From NCBI GenBank assembly GCA_020698575.1, contig CM036257.1, positions 17,561,520 through 17,625,519 on the forward strand: 64,000 bases of DNA, given 5' to 3'. Within the stretch, counting starts at the first letter, position 1. Every line of letters starts with the position of its first letter. Source of the DNA: Bostrychus sinensis (taxonomy: Eukaryota; Chordata; Actinopteri; Gobiiformes; Eleotridae). The notes under the pieces are model-generated. The model had not been told where the DNA came from. It saw nothing but the letters and a program-made list of their open reading frames with translations, and made no database searches. A program made the translations under genes and the position numbers. This document shows positions 38,401-50,108 of this stretch, in pieces.

Positions 38401-41400
38401 GAAGCTAAATTTTTAGGTGTGATCACAGACAGTAAACTTTGTTAGAAACCACACAGAATATATTAAACATAAGGTATCAAAATCTATTGCCATATTGTAC
38501 AAAACAAGAGACTTTATAACTAAAAATGGTTTGTATATGATATATGGCTCTTTGGTTATGCCCTATTTGTCATATTGTGCAGAGATATGGGGGAATGCAG
38601 GTAAAACAAGTATAGATATGTTAGTTAAATTACAAAAAAAAGGCTATTAGAATAATTAATATAGTGGGGGTATTGTGAACCAACTAATGACTTTATTCAA
38701 TCTAAAACTTTAAAATTAAGGGATATTCATTCATTTTCTACCGCTTTTCCCGTTAGGGGTCGCAGGTGACTGGAGCCCGGAGAGAACCCACGGTAACACG
38801 GAGAGGACATGCAGACTCCACCCAGAGAGTTCGCGTGATGGTGTGTTGGTCAGACCGGGGCTCGAACCCACAACCTCCTTGCTGGGAGGCTAGAACGCTA
38901 ACCGCTCTGCCGTGGGATATTGTATATATTAAAATATTAGAGATCCTTTAAAGGGTTAAAAATGATACTTTTCCAATTTGCATACAAGGACTCTTTAAAT
39001 TAAGAGTAGGTCATTATAATTTAAGAGGTTTATTGATGTTTGAATGTGCTAAAGTAAGAAATAATGTGAACTCAAGATGTGTTTCAGTTCTAGGGGTGAA
39101 ATTATGAAATGGATTAAGTGATGAGTTCAAACAGTGTACTTCCCTGGCAAGGCTTAAAACATGTTTAAAGTATACAATTATTAATGACTATTGTCTCCGT
39201 TTTTTGTTTTTTTTTTCGATAATGTTATGAATGTTTAATGTTTAGCAGGTTTAATCCTGTATACTGTGCATTTCAGGACATAGAGACTTGGATTATATTT
39301 ACATGGCTTGAACAGGAGAGGCTAAAATAAGCATTTGCTTCAGCCTATTCCTTTTTTTTTTTTTTTTTGGTTATTTAAATATTTATTTCATTGTGATTTG
39401 TGATAATTGCAGTGATATATGTGACCAAAATAAACCAATGTGATACTACCTGCAGCAACAGTAGGTCAGTACATACTCATGTCTCTAAACTACTGCCATT
39501 AGGACTACTACTACAAGAAACTACTGCCATTAGGACTACTACTACTTTAAGTCCACCAGACTGAAGGATGATGCTTGACTGCCAGTCAAGTTGACATAAT
39601 TGAATATGTATTTGTACAAGAGTACCTTTGTTTCACAATTATAAAATATTATGAAAGTGACCATACAAAATAATTTACTACTTAGCAGCTATTGGTCAAT
39701 GAATTCAGCTTTTTGGTTGTTCATGACCATGATTCACTCATGGAGTACAAATTTCTCATTAAGAAATTTCCATTGTGTGGATTTAGAACACAATTTTGTA
39801 ACACTGGCCCATATTATAAAAGCCTACAGGGCAAGTGTAATTTAAAGTGTGTTAGATAGTTAACAGCTTTCATCAAAATGAACCAAGAATGACTTCTGGA
39901 AAACTGTGAGTACATCTTCTCTGACTTTGCTGCAGGTACTTACCCAACAGTGTTTAGGGAAGTGGAGTGGTTGTGGTGCAGTGCGGGTGTAAGCAGTGGA
40001 ATCCAGTGAATACACGGTGGGGCCTACAGTCCTGATGGTAATTGCTCATAATTGAGAGTCTAATTTTAGCCAAGATAACCCCAGGTGAATTCACCAGAGA
40101 CACGACACAGTGGGAGAAGGAGCCGAAAAAGTGGAGGAAGAACTCATGCATTTAACAAAAATAAAGATGGAGGAATCTGCAGGATATCATTTAAAGCCAC
40201 ACATTCAGCAAGACAGGCCTGGAATATTTTGAGATACTGATAAAAACAGCAAAAAGCAGATATGTTTTATTCATAGACAGTGTAGACGAGTACTGGACAA
40301 TTACCATTACATCACCTCAACAAACTTTATCAATGGTATAGTAGGCTATAGTGACATTGTAAGATGCTAATGCTAACCACTATGTCTTTAACTAGTTCAT
40401 TTACTAAAAACAAAAAGCAGTCAGTTTGTAGCAGCATTTGACTTTAACTAAAGTAAATAAATGAGTCTTAAAACAACTCTTCACTGCTTTGTTACTCTTA
40501 GTGACTTTTTATCACACACTTAAGTATCAGAATGCTTTTGTGTGAGCCCTGACTCGAGTATTTCACTTTCTAAATTGCTCCATTTTCGTACTATTAAAAA
40601 TAGCTTGTGTGACCACCGACATCTAGTTCCCAATCTCTATTGTGGCCTGCTTAGCTTCTGGCACTATTCTTTCAAACACATGCTATGTTATTGTTTACAA
40701 ACAGTAAAAGTGTCAAGTGGATCTTCTGCTGGATCTTTCTATCTAAAAATGGACCATCAGAAAACCTTCTTACAGCAACTGGATAAAACTCCAGAGAAAA
40801 TTTTTTCAAATAAAGACGATCAAACTTATGTGTATGTATATGTAAATGTAATTATGATTGTAGGAAGTTTCAATAATAGTCACCAGAGAGCAGCCATCTT
40901 GAAATTAATTTCCATAGCAATATGAGCTACTATGTACTACACACTATTATTTTATTGTCTATGTATTACTTTATGAAATTAAAACAATAACAGAGGAGTA
41001 CCACAATTCAAATGTTTTATTATATTGCACATTAATCATTAACTTTGGGTCAATATGAAGTAGAAACTCATTGTGTATAGGAGCAATCTCTGGGGGTTAG
41101 GGCTGTCTGTGTATAGTGATTATATTATTGAATAGCCTCAGTGTGTCAGGGCAGAGACACAGACACACACTTCACTGCTCCAGGGCGATGAGATATTTGG
41201 GTTATTGATAAGCTGTTGTGTTTGTGAGCAGAAGTCACCCACAGAATGACAACAAATCCCATGATGTCCGCCCTCTCAGAGTCAAACGTAAGCCCTGGTA
41301 ATCGTTAAAGTGCATTTACTAAACACACATCACTAGCTCATTATGCACACAGTTCTTTTTACAAATCATATTATTATTACAACAACATGTTAACTGCAAA

Positions 41401-44400
41401 CCTCCATCCCGAGTATTTAAACTTGAAAATCATCTTTCAATCCAGTCATTATGGTAATCCATAGGCCATTTCCAATTACAATACTAAAGACAACGGTGCA
41501 CATTAGATTGTGCAATCTTGCTATACTATCAAAATATATTCAGTGTGATTTATATTTGGTTAATGAACTGTACTCTGACTTTGTTTTTACTAACAGAGTA
41601 AATTAAAAAATCATTATTTTCATTGTATTTGTAGTTTTCAATCTTCCACCAAAGAAAAAATATTTAGCTCTCCCAGTACTATTTTTATAAACTAAAATGA
41701 GCCTAAATCAAGACTGTCTCAGGCCTAAACCAAAGGATAAATAGTAAGTACCTAGAAAAAAGGCTATGGGCCTCAACAAGGACTAAATCAAAACTAAACT
41801 CAGATCTAGTTTTACACAGGACTTCAACCAGGACTAAACAGGGCCTCTACCAGGATTATATCAGGACTAAATCCAGGTTTAAAATGGCTCAAGCCAAGAC
41901 TCAGCCAGAGGCGCTGCAGGGAGGAGAAAGGTTAGGATGATTCCAAGGGCCCAAAGGGAAAATCATACAATGAATAACAATATAAGGTTAGCTTAGTTTG
42001 CAATGATAGGGCCCATGTTAATTTTTTTCAAGGGGCCCATAGCTCCTGGCAGCACCCCTGGACTCAGCAGTGGTTAAAGGTAAAAGTCAAAACGCAACTA
42101 GAGCTTGCACAGCAATAAAACCAGGTCAAAACCATTACTAAACTTGAACTTTTAGTAATTTCTGAAATGATCATTTAATCAAAAAAATCCTTGCGACTGC
42201 AGAGTACAGGCAGAAAGAACCTGTGTACCACCAGTTTCACCTGTACCACCACTTGAGAAACACTGTATTAGAGGTTTTACAAGAGATTTGTTATTTTTCA
42301 TATGCCTCCAACTGACTTTTTCAGAGGATGATGTGATCTCAAAATGTTCACAAACTAAATCCATGTGTTGAGTGAATAATAGAGGAAAAGTGTGAGGAAA
42401 GTAAAATCATTAGAAACCTTGTCTTCAAAGATGTCCAACTGAAAAAAAAAAGGTTTAGCTGCAGCCATTGCTATCATCTTTTGTTTGTTGTGTGGGTGAA
42501 TCAGAAAAGAAAAAGTCTCATCATTACCCATAGCCCTAGCAACCCTGGTTCATCTATGGTCGTACATATCGCTATATCTCGTGGGTGGGTAACCATAGAA
42601 ACTGTCCAAGCCAGACACAGCAGCAGCAGCAACAGCAGCAGTCCATGTCTGTTGTCAGGAGCTGTAAAAACTTCTACCACACGATTATACCTAAAGAAAA
42701 AAACTCAGAGAGGCAACACAGAGTCCAGTGTTCAAGGTGCAAGCTTCAAAAGAATTGGAGTTGCAGCACATGACCGGCACGTTCAAATTCCTCGGTGCAG
42801 CATGTGAGAAGTGACTTACTCCAGATTACTGCAGCCCCAAGCAATGCACAAAGTGAGAATTGAGAGGAAATCTGTAACCTTTAGGGCTTTAACTAACCTC
42901 TACCTCCGTATGAATAGTTTTACAATGCTACAAGATTTGCTATGCATAATAGTAAAGAAGTAAAAAAAATAAAAATAAAAAAATCACTGCTGTTGTTCAA
43001 ATGTACATAAATGCACTTTTATTCGCAAAATGTAAACTTGTTACTTTCATCTGCCCGCTGTTTGGTGACAAGAGAAGCTTTCAGAAATATTCACTAAGAT
43101 GTTTTCAGACAAATTAATTGCTGTTTTGACATATTTGTTAAAATGACTTTGCATTAATAGCACTGAGATCTGACAGTCAGTTCCATTTTCTAAAATTAAC
43201 TTATTAAAGCAGAATTTTTGCAGACTGATGGATTAAATCTCAGCATACAACAATAAACTATTGTGGTTTCTGTGTCCAGTGTATAAAATGCAAACTCTGA
43301 AATCTTATGTCTGTATTGCCTTTAGCTTACATGCTAGTTATGCTAATTGCAACAAATGACTAAGCATTAAGCTACTCTTGCACTACACTAATGTTTTGTA
43401 ACTGCGGATGTAACATCTGTGGTTTATTGCTGGAAGCTGGTTGAACAAACTCAGAGTTGTGGAGTAACTTCTGGGTTGATAAAACCTAAGAAATCCAAAC
43501 CAAGTAACTTTGGGTTCATGTGTTGCTTGAAGCTGTGCAGACGCTGACATAGTTCAGCCAATAGCATTCAGCCTAGAGAGAAGGGGGTGGGGCTATCACA
43601 GCAGGGGACAGGTGAAGCTGACTGCAGTAACCCCCCCCACCCCCCCCCAAAAAAAGAAAGATTAGAAAAAAAAAAAATGACAGTAGGTTCACATTGAAGA
43701 GAAAACTGATTTAAATATAAAAACTCATAACCTCCACCTGTTATATGAGTTTAAGTAAAAATTTAGCCTAAGAGAAGTCAATAATAATAAAGTAGTAAAA
43801 AGTAATTTTACATAAATACTGAAACATACACTTTGGCACATTCTTTTAATGTGAAAAAAATTGAGTCCCAGAACAAAAGGTTAAGAGCTATGTCACGTGT
43901 CATTTTGCTCACAGCTGATTGGTCCATGTTGGTTTCTCAGTCTCTAAACCAGATCCTACCCTGCTCCAGACCAGGGTAGCTGTGTGGTGTCTGTTACCAT
44001 GACGATTAACTTGCTCTAATCAAAACCTCTTTTTACAGACAGAAAACTCTAGTTTTAGTTCAGGGAAAATTCAGGTTAATTTTGAGGAAACTCAAACCAG
44101 CTTCTAGCAATAGACCTAAGGCAGTGCAGCCAGTGCACCTACACTGGGGCCCAGGGGGTTTAGAGGCCCCTGGGAGTGGGCCCTTGTCTATGGTCAAGTC
44201 TTTACTTCAAAATCATTTTAATTCATGTTAAATATAACCAAGGCATTATAAATTATAAGACCTGGATCAATCTGTATCATCTGTGAGCTAGTTTATCTCA
44301 GGAAATCAATGTACACTATGTTGCCAAAAGTATCTGCTCACCTGCCTTTACACGCATATGGACTTAATTCTTAATCCATAGGGTTTATTATGACATTGGC

Positions 44401-47400
44401 CCACCCTTTGCATCTTAACAGCTTTAAAACTTCTGGGAAGGATTTCCCCAAGGTTTAGGAGTGTTTATGGAAATTTTTTACCATTTGTGAGACACTGATG
44501 TTGGACGAGAAGGCCTGGCTCGCAGTATTTGCTCTAATTCATCCCAAAAGTCTTCTATCAGGTTGAGGTCAGGACTCTGTGCAGGTTCAGTCAAGTTCTT
44601 CCACACCAAACTCGCTCATCCATGTCCTTATGGACCGTGCTTTGTGCACTGGTGCACAGTCATATTGGAACAGGAAGGGGCCATCCCAATACTTTTCCAT
44701 AAAGTTTTCCACAAACCTGCTGCCTAGGTGCTTGATTTTATTCACCTGTGGCCATGGAAGTGATTGGAACACCTGAATTCATTGCCTGGAAAATCCAGAC
44801 TGATATGTCTCTGTGTTATTTTACAGAGAAATATCAGTCTGGTCACCACGCCGTCGGCAGAGGTTTACTCAAATCCCAAGCGTACCGTGCATTTTGATTG
44901 GTTTATTTAAGTCACGTGTTCTTCGCGAGCAGCGTCACTCATACGCGTCTCCTCGCTGACAACAATAAAGATGGCGCACCGAGGAGCCGAGAGTTTGTTT
45001 CATTCAGCGGTATGGTACGGTAATGTTGAAATAACTCCCTCGTTCCTCCCTCGTGGCTTCACTACTCCGTTTGTTTACTTTCTTACTTTCTTGTCGCTTT
45101 GTTAACGTCACGTCCGCCATTTTCTGATTGGCTAACGCCGCTGTCCGTTAATTCGGGTTTGCTCCGCCCTAGAAATCGAATTGATTCTAAGGCGACCAGA
45201 CTTATCCGCTGGTACAGCGGTGAGTCTGGAATTTCCAGGCAACTGAATTCAGTTATTTGGGTGGGTGAGCGAATACTTTTGGCAATATAATGTATGTCTT
45301 ATGATTAATACAAGCACTAATTTTAAACATACGTAAGTATTATGAAATAAACTATGCAGACTATAAGCAGCGGTCTTTGAATCCAGTAAAATCAGCTGAT
45401 AGGCTTCTTTCATTTATAAAATCTGTCAAATACATACATTTGAAGTACTGATCAGCTTTATACCACTAGGGCCTATTCTAAAAATCTGCACTGGGGTCCC
45501 TCTTTACGCCACTGCATTACACAAATGTAGTTGACTGGTTGTCAGTTGCCAAAACCATCTTGATGGTTCCTATTTTATTTTATCTACTTTTTGCTATATT
45601 TGTAAAGGAAAAAAAAATAAGTAATGAAGTTGTATTATGGTTAAGGTGACCAGATTCCAAGGCCCAAAAAACTCGGACACACTTTCTTCCACAAATTTGA
45701 ACTTATCAAGCAACTAAAAAGTTTCCCAAATTCATTCAGTTTCCTGTCATGTAATTAAAGTACGCTAGGGGTTAAGTTTTGACATGGTAAATACATTGAG
45801 TAACAAAGGTTTTCAGACAAAAGTTTTTAAGTTTCCAATGCTTTTTCTTTTATGTACTGTATATTTCCATAATGTTAAAATAGGAATAACTGGAACATGG
45901 TCTGTTGAAAACTGGGATGTAGTGATTTTATAGACATTTGTTGGGACATGGAACAAGGAGCCTAAAAGTGGTATTGTCCCCACTAAATAGGGACCAATGG
46001 TCACCCTAATTATGATCTGCTTAGCATATGGCACATTTTATTCAAACACAGTCAGATTGTTTACAAGTTAGATAATTACTTTTTCGTTAATTAGGCAAAG
46101 AAGTCTAAAAGAACTGCCAACTTCTGTGTTACACAACTTTACAATGCATTGCAGTATTTCTCAATGGTGTCTGGAGGTTTCTGAAAACTCTTCATGGCAC
46201 TACCTTCTTTGCTGAAGGCATTCCCAGAGCAAAGTAGAATACATTTACAAGTGACATGCTATTTTTGGTACTTTTTTTTTTACAGGAAAAGAAAACAGTC
46301 ATGCCAGTCCCCCTATCTGACAAGCTGCAAGACTGAACCTCTACTATTTTTATTTTCTCAACTCAACAGCCGGATTTAAGTCACATGTTTAGAATGGCAA
46401 TTCTTTTAAAAAACATAAGGAAACATTATTTCCCTTTCTTGTCTATTTTAGAGCTAAACCTTACTCTGTGACTGATGATGCTGTTGGAGCGTGACATTGT
46501 TTGCACCGCATTTGAGAGTACACAGCCCTAAACACAGATAGCAGGTAAATTGCCTGGAAGTGATTGCTCGCAGCTTATCACAGTGGAAGACATGATTGAG
46601 AGAGGTTAGACTTCATCATGACACTGCTATAGTTAAAATTGCAGTTCATTTTCTGAGTTGGCTTCAGTGTGTGACCCACATTAGAGCGGCACAAAAGAGC
46701 AGAAAAAGATGAGAGATATGCAATAATTGTGTTAAATATTGAGATTACAATACAACCAGCAATATAGGGATGTCCTTTTTTGAAATAGCAAAAGTTCAGT
46801 TCAGTTTTATAGAATGAAGAGATACAATATAAAACCAGGACTCAACCGGGTCTAAACCAAGACTAAACTAGGACTAAGGGTAAACCAGAACTAAGCTAGC
46901 ATTAGAAAGTCTAAACAAGAACCAAATCAAGACTAAAAGCAGGATTAACCCAGGTCTAAACTAGGACTAAACAAGGGTAAACCAGGATTAAACAAGGACT
47001 AAATCAAGACTAAGCTGAGACTAAACCAGAACTAAACAAGGTCTAAACAAGCATGAAACAAGGACTAAACCAGAACTACAATAGGCTTATGCTAGAACTT
47101 TTTAAACTTTGGTCCCACTGTCTGCTTGAAGGCTCTAATTGGACTGGATAATTATTATGAGGTGCACTGTGTGAATCTCTGTCAGATGGAGTAAAATACA
47201 TAATCTTAAATGTATTTTTCTTGCCAGATCAATATTGCATTTGTTAATATTGCAATATCTATACATTTGCAATATATATTGTGCAGCCCTAACCCACATG
47301 AACAATTAGCCCAGACAAGGTGCATGTTTCCCACTGTGTAATTATTCTGTCCAGTGGCTTGGCTAAATCCAGAAGAAAGTGGCATTCAGGGTGATAAGAC

Positions 47401-50067
47401 GTGGGCAGGTCCCTCCATCTCGAACAAGACTGTGATTACAATCATTCCTCACAGACTGTAATCATTATAAAAGGTTAGTAAAAGACAACAAGCCACACTG
47501 AAGACGCTCCCGGTGACGCCAAAAAGCTAATTCCGCCTCTTTTTCTGCACGATTAAATGGCTTAATGGCTCATCCTAATGACTTGGCGAATACACCTCCA
47601 GCTTTCTTTCACACCTACGTCCTGTTACTTATTTTGTCCCAACAATGTTCCAAAGCCAGGCCTCTGTGATGGTATGAGTAATGAGAATCTTTATCATCTG
47701 ACCTATGACTTCTTCCTCTAGTGTGCTCTTCAGTTGACCAATACAGTGATCAGACATAACATTATGACCACTGACAGGTGAATAAAATGCATTATTGCTT
47801 CATCTGGGCACCTGTTAGTTGAGATATTATTGAGAAAGTCTTAAAGTTAGTATGTTAGAAGCAAGATAAATGGGTTTGAGTGGGTTTGACAAGGGCCAAA
47901 TTGTGATTAGACGAAAAGGAAAGGCAGATGGTCGTAATGTTATGCCTGATTGGTGTATGCCTAAAAGTGTGCTCAGTATCGAGTAATAATATCAGTCTTG
48001 GTGTGTGTTATTTACCCTTGCATCATCTTGTGATCAAGAGATGTCTGGCAGTGACAGTCGCTATGGTACCCAATGGCAGATGCATCCTGCAAAACCTAGC
48101 CTGTGCTGCCAGGGCCAAAAGTGGTAGAAGCCATTGCCCACACGGCCAATCAGAGGGTGACAGACAGACATGCAAAGTTGTGGTGGCGCCCCCCCCTCCA
48201 GCCCAACACATCAAGTAGCCACCCCCTTCCTACCACTGCTGCAGGCGGTGAGTATAAAAACAGCACTGCTCCAACCATCTGTTCTGATCTGTCTCAGCAT
48301 ATGATGTTTGTTTGATTGAAGAATAAAAAGAGACAAATGGAAGGATAGAATAAAAATGAGCTACATTCATGGTTATTCAAGCAAACTTAAAGTGCATTCA
48401 GAGGGGGTTAGTAGACTGTGGGGTCAGAGTTCCTTCTGTTTTACGAGGTAATTTTAATATCTTTTTAAGGCTGTTAATGAAGAAATAAGATATGATAAAA
48501 TGAGAAACCAAACTTGAATCTAGATCTTTATATTAGTATAACTCAAATATTTTTTAATGAGTACAGGCTTCTTGTTGGGGCTGTACATAATTCTTGAACT
48601 TATAACTTGAATGAAGATAACAGTAGTAATAACAGTTGTCTTGAATGACTTGACCATATATGTCCAAGTCTGCTATCTATTTGCTAATTTACATATTACC
48701 TGCAACAGAAACAGAAGGCTTAATTAATATTATGTTGGAAGGGAAAGATATAAGATTTAGATTAACTGAATTTAACACCTGCTCATAAAAGATAATATTT
48801 TAAGGCCTTGATTTTGATCCAATTGACAATTTAATGCATTTTTATTACTTTTAAGATGTTGTTGATACCCTAGGGTAGGAAAACTTGTTTCATTATTATA
48901 CATCATCTTCAACTGCAGTTCTGATCCTTCTTTATGGTTCCATGTTTTTCAGTTTACAGCATGTCTTCCGAATTTCTACTTTTTGCCATTTCATTTGGCT
49001 TTAAACCAAAATATCCTCCTAGGGTGTCTATTTCATATCATCTCTATTTAAATACTGCAGTTCAAACACTATTTAGGGCTTTTGTGAACAGCTTAATGGT
49101 TAACTGTGCCATTAAAAAAATTGTCAAAGTGCCAACTTTTGTCATGGAACTGGTACACTATGCCAACAATCACTGGCAACCTTAATGTTATACCAACACA
49201 AAGATAACATTTATTTATTATCAGATACATCAGAATAAGTGTACTATTACTACTACTACTACTATCATCACCACCATTATTACTACAACTGCTATAACTA
49301 TTACTACAATTACTACTACTGTTACTACCAACCTTTCCTACTGATATAAAAAAAACCTTTACTTTTTTACATACTTTACAAACCTAAATGAGTAAATTTT
49401 CCCTTAAAATGTTTAAATTATGTTTTAGAAAATGTACTAATGTAAAAAAGTACATTCAATTGAATTAGTTGAGCAAAGTATAGCAGTTTTTTTTCCACCT
49501 GTGGTCTATTGAATATGTTTCATACATTTCTACCATCTCTTAGGGAATGATTAACCATCTCAATTTGATATGAAGAAAATGTAAAAAAAAAAAAAAAAAA
49601 AAATCTGTAGAATATCTGTACTGCAATTTATAACAAGGTCTACAACATTTTTAAGTCTTAAGATTTCACTGCGAGAAAAGAAAATTACACAAAGACTCCA
49701 CACAGGATCCTAACCATGTGATCTGTGCACACCTTACTAAACCCACGGACCACAAATGACTCCTCTAACATACACTGGACTGTAGCAAGTCTAGGCTCCA
49801 CTGCAGATACTATTATGTGCTTTGTTTTATTGGGCGCTGAAGATGACAAACATTGAGAGTTTGAGTTAAGACTGCATGTGGGACTGCTTTATTGACTCTC
49901 TGTTCTGATTTTTCATAGCCCTGGTTACTCAAGCTGCAGGAATGCAGAGACTGGTGTGAGAGCCGGGCCGGTTTAGAACAAGTTGTTTTGGATCACATGC
50001 TCCTAAATGTGTGCACTAGGGAACTTACAAAGGTGGGACAAGTCCTCCAAATTTGTACTTATGTAAA

Positions 50068-50108
<41 letters not shown>

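Larger units (their letters stand above)
35946..39440 (+). mobile_element. Decayed non-LTR retrotransposon (jockey/CR1/L2-type), 5'-truncated
   Basis: The plus strand encodes, in broken frames, an APE-type endonuclease end (VCGDFNNDLLKSNEHR and TLIDNIFVNQ, 36025-36190), a linker (36340-36675), and reverse transcriptase blocks: KVIPIYKSGNK (37090-37125), GVFIDLSKAFDTIDH (37275-37320), the catalytic FADDT (38188-38205) and WFDYNKLSLNENKTKFIIFSG (38280-38345). A C-terminal block (38990-39185) contains RCVSVLGVK and FKQCTSLARLKT. A Tc1-like element (about 37399-38075) and a SINE (38727-38914) are inserted within it. Multiple frameshifts make it inactive. The exact clade needs a tree. Confidence 0.8.

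Noticed and set aside
44930..45200. CpG-rich stretch that looks like a promoter or first exon
   Set aside because: It lies wholly inside the 461-bp inverted-repeat transposon with a clear target duplication, so its composition belongs to the element.
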